Virus record (IMG/VR): IMGVR_UViG_3300042541_001668
Coordinates: 1 to 34,775 of that record
Source: a virus
DNA: 34,775 nucleotides
Strand: one strand, 5' to 3'
Of the stretch, positions 15,183 through 21,935 are shown piece after piece. The position numbers were made by a program, and so were the translations under genes. Position 1 is the stretch's first letter, and the number at the start of each line of letters is the position of its first letter. The notes beneath the pieces are model-generated. The model was not told where the DNA came from, ran no database searches, and was given only the letters and a program-made list of their open reading frames with translations.

Positions 15183-15518
15183 ATGGCCGAAGAAACAGAA
15201 CATGGAACCACTGAGCGCAAGGCTGTTGACCAGCAGCGCCTTGTTCGGCCTCATTGGATCACCGCTCCAAGGGGATACGCCGAACCTGATCCGCCATACC
15301 GCTCCCGCTTCAACTTCGTGTGGTGGTTCTGGATGCCGCGCATCCACACGCAACGGCCCGACACCATGAACCCGCGTGTGATACGGATCATCTGGCTATG
15401 CTTCGCTGTGGGACTGGACATCTGGGGCAAGGAGTCGCGGATGTATTGGCCGAACAGCGGGATCATCGGCGCAACGGCGTCCGGTGCATCCCAGAGTTCT
15501 AACCGGCCAGCACCATGA
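15183..15518 (+). CDS. Trp-rich small protein with repeat-derived tail, 111 aa
   Basis: The chosen start is ATG 15183, four bases after the previous stop; ATG 15366 is an alternative. A basic N-terminal part leads to a Trp/Phe-rich segment (RFNFVWWFWMPRIH) and a hydrophobic helix (RIIWLCFAVGLDIWG), so a membrane association is possible. The last ~19 residues (IIGATASGASQSSNRPAP) come from repeat copy B. The stop overlaps the next ATG. Confidence 0.55.
   Translation: MAEETEHGTTERKAVDQQRLVRPHWITAPRGYAEPDPPYRSRFNFVWWFWMPRIHTQRPDTMNPRVIRIIWLCFAVGLDIWGKESRMYWPNSGIIGATASGASQSSNRPAP
15451..15509 (+). repeat. 59-bp gene-end direct repeat, copy B
   Basis: The second copy of the element at 14143-14201, offset 1308 bp. 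It again makes the C-terminus of a small gene and is directly followed by the start of the next gene (ATG 15515). The host genes are otherwise unrelated. Confidence 0.95.
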
Positions 15519-16051
15519 ACGACACCCCACGCACCGACGCCATTGCCCATCGAGGCTACAACGAGTCCGCCTACATCTCGGAGATGACCGGCCTAAGCCG
15601 ACAGCTGGAGCGCGAAAACAAGACCTTCCGCGCAGCTCAAAAGGCTTGCGAGGATTGCGACGCGCCACGCGTTGACCGGATCGCCGAGCTAGAGCGCGAG
15701 CTTGCTGAATCCACTGAATCGCTCGCTTTTCAGACGCAACTCAACCGCGAGGTGATCGAGCTGGAAAAAAAGACGCTTGGCGAGCGGAACGACGCGAGGA
15801 AGGAGCTTGAGCAAATCAAGGCAGTGCTAGCCGATCCTGTGGCCGTTCACCTCAACATGATGCGCGGGACGATTGCATGGACACCGGCGAACCTGCGCCA
15901 CTTGTTAGGCGATACCGGCGACGCAAGGGCGGAACTAGCCAGCCTGAAAGCCACGCTAGCCGATCCTGACGAGGTGGAACTTGCGATGATCCGTGGCGAA
16001 ATCGCGATTCCGCACCGGGTAGGGTTTGATTACATCATCGGGAACCCATGA
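15515..16051 (+). CDS. Long coiled-coil 'TPRTDA' protein, 178 aa
   Basis: Begins MNDTPRTDAIAHRGY, then a coiled coil (RQLERENKTF, ELERELAESTESLA). The C-terminal half holds two related units: LADPVAVHLNMMRGTIA at ~109-125 and LADPDEVELAMIRGEIA at ~149-165. This looks like a full-length version of the shorter TPRTDA proteins in the window. Unknown function; position just before the initiator gene may hint at replication. Confidence 0.75.
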   Translation: MNDTPRTDAIAHRGYNESAYISEMTGLSRQLERENKTFRAAQKACEDCDAPRVDRIAELERELAESTESLAFQTQLNREVIELEKKTLGERNDARKELEQIKAVLADPVAVHLNMMRGTIAWTPANLRHLLGDTGDARAELASLKATLADPDEVELAMIRGEIAIPHRVGFDYIIGNP

Positions 16052-16110
16052 AACTCCTCGTTCGGCGCGCGGCAACCTGTGAACACCGTGTGAATTGATT
16101 GCGCTTTCCT

Positions 16111-16140
16111 TGTCCCGCCTTGTCCCATACTGTCCCGCAT
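16111..16140 (+). repeat. Three TGTCCC repeats at 10-bp spacing (iteron-like)
   Basis: TGTCCC occurs at 16111, 16121 and 16131, exactly one helical turn apart, and the third copy ends four bases before the initiator ATG. The spacing puts all copies on one face of the helix, as for iterons or operators. More GTCCC units lie inside the gene (16528, 16539, 16548). Confidence 0.85.
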
Positions 16141-16965
16141 ATGGCTAGTTACACCAAACTATTTACCTCAATCGTCACATCGACCATCTGGAACGAAGAC
16201 GACAAGACCCGCATCGTCTGGATTACAATGCTCGCCCTTGCCGATAAAAACGGCGAAGTGCAAGGGAGTGTTCCGGGACTTGCTCGCGTTGCTGGCGTTT
16301 CCGTCGATGACTGTCGCGTTGCAGTGGCTAAGTTCCTCGCCCCGGACTTCGACTCAAGAACCAAGGACGACGAAGGAAGAAGGATTGAGGAGATCGAAGG
16401 AGGGTGGCATCTGCTCAACCACCGCAAGTATCGGGAAATGGCGAGCAAGGACGAGTCGAGGGAGGCGGAAGCTAAGCGGAAAGCACGGTATCGGGACAAG
16501 CTGAAGCGCAACGAAAAGTCCGGGACTGTCCCGGACAAGTCCCACGAAGTCCCAAAAAAGCAGCACATAGCAGAAGCAGAAGCAGAAGCAGACTCAAAAG
16601 CATATACAGAAACAGAAGCAAGCCAGCCTTTTAAAAGGCAGCGGGCTGGCGAGCTTTTGCCGATGGATGCGCTCAAAGTCAAAATCAACAGCCTCCGCCC
16701 CGAGTGGAAGAAGATGCCGCATCTTTCCGCGATGGAAATGCACACGCTTCAAGGCTGCGCTCATTCACTGGAATGCCTTGCGGAATCCGACTGGCAGCTA
16801 ATCCGGGACTTCCTCGCCTACGCGCCTAGGGGCACCGAAAAGCTCTACCAAGTTCGCTCGCGGGAGAAGTTCCTGCAAACGCCAGTGGACACGCTGACGG
16901 CGGCGACAGAGTGGCAGAAAAGCCAAGGAAACAGCCCAACCAAATCAAACGGAGGAAAATGGTAA
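16141..16965 (+). CDS. Phage replication initiator / replisome organiser-like protein
   Basis: Start at 16141 (MASYTKLFTSIVTSTIW); an upstream in-frame ATG would cover the TGTCCC repeats. Residues 1-105 resemble the N-terminal winged-helix domain of phage replisome organisers (RIVWITMLALADKNGEV, VPGLARVAGVSVDDCR, GGWHLLNHRKYRE). A low-complexity linker follows, with an Ala/Glu run near residues 143-150, then a helical C-terminal domain. In such phages this protein opens the origin and loads the host helicase; origins often lie inside the gene, as in lambda O. No helicase or polymerase gene is seen, consistent with host dependence. Confidence 0.8.
   Translation: MASYTKLFTSIVTSTIWNEDDKTRIVWITMLALADKNGEVQGSVPGLARVAGVSVDDCRVAVAKFLAPDFDSRTKDDEGRRIEEIEGGWHLLNHRKYREMASKDESREAEAKRKARYRDKLKRNEKSGTVPDKSHEVPKKQHIAEAEAEADSKAYTETEASQPFKRQRAGELLPMDALKVKINSLRPEWKKMPHLSAMEMHTLQGCAHSLECLAESDWQLIRDFLAYAPRGTEKLYQVRSREKFLQTPVDTLTAATEWQKSQGNSPTKSNGGKW
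16519..16650 (+). other. Candidate replication origin inside the initiator gene
   Basis: In order: a perfect 8-bp palindrome TCCGGGAC / GTCCCGGA around one T (16519-16535), two further GTCCC units, a purine-rich CAGAAG tract (from 16571), an AT-containing palindrome GCCTTTTAAAAGGC (16626-16639), nested in GCCAGCC / GGCTGGC (16622-16650). This order of binding-type repeats, purine tract and AT-rich core fits a lambda-type intragenic origin. Function is inferred. Confidence 0.5.
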
Positions 16966-17381
16966 TGAAAACGTGCATCACCTGCAAAACAGCCGAGACG
17001 AAATCCGGCCTTTGCTGCCCGACCTGCGGCAGCGTCATCAACATCATGGTCATCATCAAAAAGCACTGGGATCCTGACGAGCTAGAAAAGCTGCGCGACA
17101 CTCTCAGAGAAGACCCGGTTCTGGCCGCTCACACCAATGCCAAAAACCGGGGAGCGTCGGTCATGGCCAAGCTCCTCTGGTTCATCATCGAAGGCGCCCG
17201 ACCGCTGAAGCTCCATCCCGACACTTTCCGGTCCAAGGTTTGCGACGCGATCAACGACGAGATTTCCGGCGCTAAGAGCATCGTTGAATACGATCAGAAG
17301 CACGGTGAGAACGCATGGATGAAAGGCGTGGCGAACGCGATGGAGGGATGGGTCGGGCAAATCACGATCAACAAAGCATGA
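16965..17381 (+). CDS. Zinc-ribbon protein, 138 aa
   Basis: A GGAGG lies 9 nt before ATG 16965, which overlaps the initiator stop (TAATG); ATG 16959 is possible but too close to the ribosome site. The N-terminus holds CxxC pairs (C4/C7 and C18/C21 in TCITCK and CCPTC). The rest is helical (DPDELEKLRDTLREDPVL, ASVMAKLLWFIIEGARPL). It sits between the initiator and the DnaA-domain gene, so a replication accessory role is plausible. Family not recognised. Confidence 0.7.
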   Translation: MKTCITCKTAETKSGLCCPTCGSVINIMVIIKKHWDPDELEKLRDTLREDPVLAAHTNAKNRGASVMAKLLWFIIEGARPLKLHPDTFRSKVCDAINDEISGAKSIVEYDQKHGENAWMKGVANAMEGWVGQITINKA

Positions 17382-17692
17382 CCACCCCCGCCCAAATCCT
17401 CTCCGCCGTCCACCAGGCCACCGGAGCCGAACCCGACGAGATCATCTCCAAATCCCGCCGCCACTCCGTCCTGTTCCCTCGCTACATCGTCCTGCTCCTT
17501 CTCAGGCAGTCCCGACCGTTCTTCAGCGAGATCGAGCTGGGCCAGTTGATCGGCATCGAAGGGCACGGCTCGACCCGCCACGCACTCGGCAAGGCTAAGG
17601 AGCTACTCGACCAGGATCAGCATTTCCAGATCGCGCACGGCAAGGCGACGGCGATTCTGGGGGATTCTTTCCCTACAGCCGCAAGCGATTGA
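17378..17692 (+). CDS. DnaA C-terminal-domain-like DNA-binding protein, 104 aa
   Basis: Residues ~7-78 follow the DnaA domain IV layout: ILSAVHQATGAEPDEIISKSRR, then a long helix PRYIVLLLLRQ, then EIELGQLIGIEGHGSTRHAL, equivalent to the DnaA signature around DHTTVLHA. There is no AAA+ domain, so it binds DnaA-box-like DNA but cannot itself unwind. It may recruit host DnaA or block it. An upstream extension to 17315 is not supported. The start overlaps the zinc-ribbon stop (ATGA). Confidence 0.8.
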   Translation: MTTPAQILSAVHQATGAEPDEIISKSRRHSVLFPRYIVLLLLRQSRPFFSEIELGQLIGIEGHGSTRHALGKAKELLDQDQHFQIAHGKATAILGDSFPTAASD

Positions 17693-17790
17693 ACGATTTA
17701 TTGCAAAATGTCTTGCGGGTTTCAAGGGGGATGGTAGGTTCACCACATCGAAGCGAGCAACGCGACGACAACCACCAACCAAACGACACC

Positions 17791-17937
17791 ATGAACCAGC
17801 GCCAAGTCACAATCCACACCGCAGCCGAGTCCCTCATCACGGTCCTTAGCTGGCAGCCATGGGAAACAGCGGAATCCGCAATCGCCGCTCTCAGTAACCA
17901 GACCGGCCTTGAAATCCTCCGCTGGGAATTCAACTGA
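17791..17937 (+). CDS. Small protein, 48 aa, behind an A/C-rich leader
   Basis: The ATG at 17791 follows CAACCACCAACCAAACGACA, the clearest A/C-rich leader in the window. A TTG at 17689 in frame would give 82 residues but is less likely. The product has a helix (HTAAESLITVLSWQP) and ends LEILRWEFN. A strong terminator follows 10 nt after its stop, so it closes the long early operon. Function unknown. Confidence 0.65.
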   Translation: MNQRQVTIHTAAESLITVLSWQPWETAESAIAALSNQTGLEILRWEFN

Positions 17938-17947
17938 ACCAAAACCG

Positions 17948-17972
17948 GGCGGGGAGAAATCCCCGCCTTTTT
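17948..17972 (+). terminator. Strong intrinsic terminator
   Basis: Perfect 8-bp stem GGCGGGGA / TCCCCGCC closed by a GAAA tetraloop and followed directly by TTTTT. Textbook form. The next gene's ATG begins only three bases after the T-run, so that gene must be reached by read-through, antitermination, or an RNA starting inside the terminator. Confidence 0.93.
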
Positions 17973-17975
17973 CCC

Positions 17976-18302
17976 ATGAAACAAATCACACCTAAGCAGG
18001 CGCTGGAGCTTGCGACTTCCAACAAGTCGCGGCTAAAGAGCGAAATTTATTACTGCCAAGAAGATTGGATTCGCGGCAATGCAACCTACATCGCCGCAAT
18101 CGAATGCGGCAGGTATGACCGGACGTTGTGCGGCGAATGGCCGAAAGGATGGAAAGCTGAGATGAAAAAGGAAGCTAAGGCAATGGCGGAAAAGGCGCTG
18201 CTCGACCGATTCATTCGCGACGAATGCAAGACGCTCGACGGCGTGATTTGGCTTGGGAATTGGGAAATGATCCAGCAGCTTGAAAAGACACCAACACGAT
18301 GA
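17976..18302 (+). CDS. Hypothetical phage protein, 108 aa
   Basis: Starts immediately after a strong terminator with no room for a usual ribosome site (CCGCCTTTTTCCC before ATG). The product is mixed alpha/beta with many Trp, Lys and Glu residues (YYCQEDWIRGNATYIAAIE, EWPKGWKAEMKKEAKAMAE). It overlaps the next gene by ATGA. No family is recognised. Confidence 0.7.
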   Translation: MKQITPKQALELATSNKSRLKSEIYYCQEDWIRGNATYIAAIECGRYDRTLCGEWPKGWKAEMKKEAKAMAEKALLDRFIRDECKTLDGVIWLGNWEMIQQLEKTPTR

Positions 18303-18493
18303 AACCAGCCCAACACGGCGGCAAACGCCCAGGCGCAGGACGCAAGCCGGGAAACCCGCGCCAAAGCCTATCAATCCGCATCAGCGAGCCAGCGATGGCT
18401 AGGCTCGAGCAACTCCGCGAGTCTACCGGCATCAGCGCCGGGAAGCTGGTGGAGGCGATGATTCTCAACGAAACCAACAACCACACCCCATAA
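18299..18493 (+). CDS. AT-hook-like / ribbon-helix-helix small protein, 64 aa
   Basis: Begins with a basic Gly/Arg motif (GGKRPGAGRKPGNPRQ), similar to AT-hooks and common in small phage proteins, followed by a strand-helix-helix unit (SLSIRISEPAMARLEQLRES, GISAGKLVEAMI) typical of ribbon-helix-helix repressors. It probably binds DNA as a dimer and may regulate the operon. Overlaps the previous gene by ATGA; its stop shares one base with the next ATG. Confidence 0.8.
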   Translation: MKPAQHGGKRPGAGRKPGNPRQSLSIRISEPAMARLEQLRESTGISAGKLVEAMILNETNNHTP

Positions 18494-18819
18494 TGGCCAA
18501 GAAAATATACGATGCCGTCGCAACAGTCGGAACCTACAAGGACCGCAACGGCGAGGAAAAGAAACGCTACGTCAACGTCGGAAGCGTTTTCGAGAACGAC
18601 AAAGGGCAGTTGTCCCTGAAGCTAGACTCGGTGCCGGTCGGCAATGAGTGGAGCGGATGGGTCAGCTTCTTTGAGCCGAAAGAGCGCGATGGGCAGCAGC
18701 GGCAGGGACCGGGCCGCGATGTATCCGCGCAGGAAGCCACGCGGAAAATGCACGGGAGCGAGGCTAGGACGACGGCAAGCCAACCAGATGACTCTGACGA
18801 CTCGACCATCCCGTTCTAG
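18493..18819 (+). CDS. SSB-like protein with acidic IPF C-terminal tip, 108 aa
   Basis: Residues 1-62 form a beta-rich body (YDAVATVGTYKDRNGEEKKR, YVNVGSVFENDKGQLSLKLD, EWSGWVSFFEP), a pattern seen in small phage proteins of replication regions. A flexible linker leads to the final residues DDSDDSTIPF, matching the acidic SSB tail that recruits replication proteins. It is shorter than bacterial SSB, and I infer rather than see an OB fold. A single-strand DNA-binding role fits the nuclease and initiator genes. Confidence 0.7.
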   Translation: MAKKIYDAVATVGTYKDRNGEEKKRYVNVGSVFENDKGQLSLKLDSVPVGNEWSGWVSFFEPKERDGQQRQGPGRDVSAQEATRKMHGSEARTTASQPDDSDDSTIPF

Positions 18820-18822
18820 CCC

Positions 18823-19068
18823 ATGACAGCCACACTACAAGCGGCGGAGATCATCCGCGATGCACTACGACAGGCAGCGAGGGAATGCGACTGCAAGCCC
18901 AGCGAGGCGCTCAGGGCGAAGATCGGGAACAAGGCGGCGATTACGGCGCGCAACATCGCCGTCAGGCTCGCTTACGATCGGGGCATTCCTAGGCCGATGC
19001 TTGCCGAGGCATTCGGGCGATCGGTTAAGACGATTGGCGATGCTCTGCTGATGAGTCGGCGCGACTGA
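18823..19068 (+). CDS. Small helix-turn-helix protein, 81 aa (DnaA domain IV-like)
   Basis: All-helical product with ARNIAVRLAYDRGIPRPMLA and AFGRSVKTIGDALLM, which resembles the DnaA domain IV or sigma region 4 helix-turn-helix. Together with the 17378 gene it would be the second small DNA-binding protein of this kind. It is the last gene of the operon; a terminator begins 18 nt downstream. A role in origin control or late-gene switching is possible. Confidence 0.7.
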   Translation: MTATLQAAEIIRDALRQAARECDCKPSEALRAKIGNKAAITARNIAVRLAYDRGIPRPMLAEAFGRSVKTIGDALLMSRRD

Positions 19069-19085
19069 GGTTGTCGCTCAATGCA

Positions 19086-19114
19086 GCCCGCTCCTTAATT
19101 GGGGCGGGCTTTTT
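19086..19114 (+). terminator. Intrinsic terminator ending the replication operon
   Basis: Stem GCCCGCTCC / GGGGCGGGC (nine pairs, one G-T) with loop TTAATT, followed by TTTTT. A second small hairpin AGGCAC / GTGCCT follows at 19132-19150. Confidence 0.92.
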
Positions 19115-19212
19115 CGTGTCGGGATAGCAACAGGCACAGGACTGGTGCCTTTAAAGGATAGCTACATGGGAGGCTGTTAGGTCAAGCGCAAAATAAGCGC
19201 ATTGGCATAGCG

Positions 19213-19241
19213 TTGACAATTGCAACAAAATTGCGTTAGCT
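19213..19241 (+). promoter_or_regulatory. Sigma70-like promoter candidate before the small ORF pair
   Basis: A perfect -35 box TTGACA (19213-19218), a 17-bp spacer and a possible -10 TTAGCT (19236-19241). The spacer region includes CAATT / AATTG, a possible operator. The next ATG is only seven bases beyond the -10, so any transcript would be leaderless or nearly so. Confidence 0.5.
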
Positions 19242-19247
19242 GCCTAC

Positions 19248-19436
19248 ATGCCGAGGAAATCAGCCTACATCCGCAAGACGGAAACACCCCAGCATGAGCA
19301 ACGTGACAAGGAGGTGCAAGGCAGGAGCGACTACCTTGAAGCATCGAGGCGAGCGTCATCGTCGAGCATATCGAGGGCGTGCGATAGGTGGCTAGAGGGG
19401 CGAGGCATAGCAAGCAAGGGGTGGGGCAAGCGATGA
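19248..19436 (+). CDS. Possible small basic protein, 62 aa
   Basis: The frame begins MPRKSAYIRKTETPQHEQ and ends in GKGWGKR-like basic text (IASKGWGKR). It lies behind the TTGACA promoter candidate and overlaps a second small ORF by ATGA. Codons such as AGG, ATA and CGA are used more than in neighbouring genes, so it may be recently acquired or not translated. It occupies the slot just before the terminase genes. Function unknown. Confidence 0.4.
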   Translation: MPRKSAYIRKTETPQHEQRDKEVQGRSDYLEASRRASSSSISRACDRWLEGRGIASKGWGKR

Positions 19437-19546
19437 ATTACCATGATCCGAGCGGCCCATTCATTGGACTAAGGCGATGCTTAAGTTTTATTGACATTTC
19501 AAAAGGAGCAGAAATAAGGAATTTTTACCATAAAGTCACAAGATAA
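19433..19546 (+). CDS. Possible tiny protein, 37 aa
   Basis: Starts MNYHDPSGPFIGLRR, overlapping the previous ORF by ATGA, and ends FYHKVTR. The DNA is markedly AT-rich for this window. The overlap is the only support. It may instead be part of a control or packaging-site region. Confidence 0.3.
   Translation: MNYHDPSGPFIGLRRCLSFIDISKGAEIRNFYHKVTR
19491..19519 (+). promoter_or_regulatory. Possible late promoter upstream of terminase
   Basis: TTGACA at 19491-19496, a 17-bp spacer and ATAAGG at 19514, in an AT-rich stretch about 130 bp before the small terminase gene. The -35 is good, the -10 is weak. Sequence from 19547 to 19644 holds no gene and could include a packaging site, but no cos-like repeat is obvious. 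Confidence 0.35.
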
Positions 19547-19644
19547 AAATACCCCCATACAAGGAATCTCTTCCGTAAGTTATTGCCGAAGGCGCTGCGT
19601 CGCGCGGGAATTAAGTATGCAACAAGAAATAAGATAGGAACCAA

Positions 19645-20166
19645 ATGCCAAGGACAACAATAGCCGAAGCATGTCGCGAGCGCGGCATTAACCGAAAGGA
19701 CTGGGACGAGGCCAAAAGGCAAGGGGTTGACCCTTGGAACCGTGAGGCAATGGCTGCGTGGGCTAGTTCTAGGAACCACCGGATTCAGCCTGGCGCGAAG
19801 ATGGCGCTACCGGAAGCGACCGCTACAGCTCAAAGCCTACAAGAGATGGAGCTTGCCATCAGGCAGGCGCAGGACATCGACACAGTAAAGATCCTCAAAG
19901 AAAAGGTTCTCGCGCTGAAGGGAATCGTTGCCGTCCAGATGGAGACTCGCGAGCTTGTCCCTGTTGGCGAGGTTCGCCAGTCGATAACCCGAGTCGTATC
20001 CGCCGCTCGTGGCGAGCTACTTAAGTTCGCCGCCGACATTCCGCCGAGGGCTGAAGGATTGGAAGCGTCCGCTATCCAGAAGCTTATTCAAGCCGAGGTT
20101 ATTGAGATCCTCACCCGGCTATCCGATGAAACCAACGCCATTTATGCGGAAGAATCCAGTCATTGA
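19645..20166 (+). CDS. terS: Terminase small subunit (Nu1-like)
   Basis: A 173-residue protein directly before the large terminase. Residues 1-35 form a DNA-binding winged-helix-like head (TIAEACRERGINRKDWDEAK). A central helix pair (EMELAIRQAQDIDTVKILKE) and the segment ETRELVPVGEVRQSI leading to LTRLSDETNAIYAE match the small terminase family that pairs with gpA-type large subunits. It should recognise the packaging site and recruit the motor. Its 3' end overlaps the large subunit start by about 40 nt. Confidence 0.8.
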   Translation: MPRTTIAEACRERGINRKDWDEAKRQGVDPWNREAMAAWASSRNHRIQPGAKMALPEATATAQSLQEMELAIRQAQDIDTVKILKEKVLALKGIVAVQMETRELVPVGEVRQSITRVVSAARGELLKFAADIPPRAEGLEASAIQKLIQAEVIEILTRLSDETNAIYAEESSH

Positions 20167-21901
20167 GGGCGCGTGTTTAGGTTGGCGACCACCGACTAAG
20201 TTGACTCCGTGGGAGTGGGCTGCCGCTAACGTCAAGATTCAGAATAGCGAGCGATCCGGTAAGTTCGACCCGGAGCAGACTCCTTGGTGGAAGGGTCCGA
20301 TGGAATGCGCTGCCGACTTTGACACGCGGAACATCGTTGTCCTAGCTCCAACCGGATCGGGCAAATCCACAATGGCGGAAGCTCTGATTCCCTACGTCGT
20401 TTCCGAAGATCCCGGCCCGATGCTTTACGCGTCCCAGACCGACGAGGACGCGAAGTTCTGGGCTGAGTCCCGGCTTACCCCCGCCCTTAAATCCTGCGCC
20501 ATGCTCGCGGCACTTTGGCCCGAGGATCGCCACAAATCGAGGAAGCTCGAAATTCTTTTCCCGCACATGCCGCTTATCATGGGCGGGGCGAACCTGTCGA
20601 ACTTCCAAGAGAAGTCGATGCGCTGGCTCTACGGGGACGAGGTGTGGACATGGAAGCCGGGGCTTGTCCGCGAGTTCTTGGCGCGGCATCACGACAGATG
20701 GAACCGGAAAATATACCTCGTCTCTCAGGGCGGATACACCGGCAGCGAGTTTGACCTTGAATGGCAGAAAACCAACAAGGCGTCCTTTGGGTGGAAATGC
20801 CCAGGTTGCCGCAACCCGCGCCCCTTTTCATTTGAAGATCTCAAGTTCGACCGCATCGAGGTCGACGGCAAGCTCGACGAGCAAGCCAGCTCAGACACCG
20901 CAAGAATGCGCTGCGACTGCGGTCAGGAATACGCCGACACCGTGGCAAACCGCCGCTTGCTCTCATCGTCCAACATGGAGAACGGAGCGAAAGGCTACAT
21001 GTCACCGGGCGGGGAATCACCCGTCCGAGGCTATCGTGGCTTCCACGTTGACTCGCTGGCAGTCTGGTGGATTCCGTGGTCGAACGAGGTTCTCGGATTC
21101 TTGGAGGCGACCCGCATGGCCAAGGCCGGCGCGGTTGAGAAGCTCCGGCAGTGGAAACAGAAACGACGGGCGCAGTTCTGGTCCGAGGACATGGTTGACA
21201 CTGCCGCCCCGCTAGCCGTCTCAGGTTACAGCCGCGACGACGTAGCCGAGGGTCAGCCGCTGGATGGCGAAGCTTGCCGGGTTGCGACTATCGACGTTGG
21301 CGGCGACCACTTCTGGATGGTGATTCGCGCATGGTGGCAGGGCGGTGAGTCAACCTTGCTCTGGGAGGGTTACGTTCCCGGCAGGGGCGGCGACGAAACG
21401 GAACTGACCGAGCTGATCGCACGCTACAAAGTTGACCCAAACAAGACGTTCATCGACATCGGATACGACGAGCCGCGAATCCTTAACCTGATCGTAAGGC
21501 GTGGATGGGTCGGCATCAAAGGGGACGGATCAAGGACCGGTTGGAAGGCGGAATCGAAGTCGGGAAAGGAAATCGAGAATCCGTTTTCCAAGATTCAGCG
21601 AAAGCCCGCGCCACGCGGCGGAATCGCACGATGGGTATGGGTGGCGACTAATCCACTCAAGGACATGCTCGCCCGCTTGTCATCAGGGCAGGGCGCGGAG
21701 TGGCGCGTTTTCTCCGACGTTTCCAATGCCTACCGGAAGCACTTTAAAGCCGAGCGAATGGAAGAGTTCCAAGTTGGTCGAGAGCAGCAGGTGAAGCGGG
21801 TATGGGTGCAGAAGTCCCGCGCCAATCACCTTTACGACTGCGAGGTTTACCAGACCGGAGCGGCACGGATGTTCCGGCTTTTCGAGGGCGGGGAAGACTG
21901 A
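20126..21901 (+). CDS. terL: Terminase large subunit (lambda gpA type)
   Basis: Start taken at 20126; ATG 20144 is equally possible, and a start at 20009 is unlikely. The ATPase has Walker A VLAPTGSGKST (Lys80) and Walker B RWLYGDEVW (Asp171, Glu172). Zinc-type Cys pairs (CPGC, RCDCG) follow near residues 225 and 285. The C-terminal nuclease has acidic motifs ATIDVGGDHFW and TFIDIGYDE. It translocates DNA into the prohead and cuts it. At 591 residues it is close to the usual length for the GpA family (about 640). Confidence 0.93.
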   Translation: MKPTPFMRKNPVIEGACLGWRPPTKLTPWEWAAANVKIQNSERSGKFDPEQTPWWKGPMECAADFDTRNIVVLAPTGSGKSTMAEALIPYVVSEDPGPMLYASQTDEDAKFWAESRLTPALKSCAMLAALWPEDRHKSRKLEILFPHMPLIMGGANLSNFQEKSMRWLYGDEVWTWKPGLVREFLARHHDRWNRKIYLVSQGGYTGSEFDLEWQKTNKASFGWKCPGCRNPRPFSFEDLKFDRIEVDGKLDEQASSDTARMRCDCGQEYADTVANRRLLSSSNMENGAKGYMSPGGESPVRGYRGFHVDSLAVWWIPWSNEVLGFLEATRMAKAGAVEKLRQWKQKRRAQFWSEDMVDTAAPLAVSGYSRDDVAEGQPLDGEACRVATIDVGGDHFWMVIRAWWQGGESTLLWEGYVPGRGGDETELTELIARYKVDPNKTFIDIGYDEPRILNLIVRRGWVGIKGDGSRTGWKAESKSGKEIENPFSKIQRKPAPRGGIARWVWVATNPLKDMLARLSSGQGAEWRVFSDVSNAYRKHFKAERMEEFQVGREQQVKRVWVQKSRANHLYDCEVYQTGAARMFRLFEGGED

Positions 21902-21935
21902 TTGACATTCGCGCTCCAAGCTTGATTCGGGGCGT
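21902..21935 (+). promoter_or_regulatory. TTGACATTCGCG motif before gpW-like gene
   Basis: TTGACA begins one base after the terminase stop, in the sequence TTGACATTCGCG, and a GTG start follows 34 bases later. The same motif recurs at 24306, 26088, 27019 and 28139. If TTGACA is a -35 box, transcription would begin near the GTG. Confidence 0.45.

Noticed and set aside
13233-15509. CRISPR array
   Set aside because: The repeats are only two or three copies, far apart, and lie in coding ends; no spacer-repeat periodicity.
16048-16098. 16-codon ORF coupled by ATGA after the 15515 gene
   Set aside because: Too short to judge and followed by the repeat-rich leader of the initiator gene.
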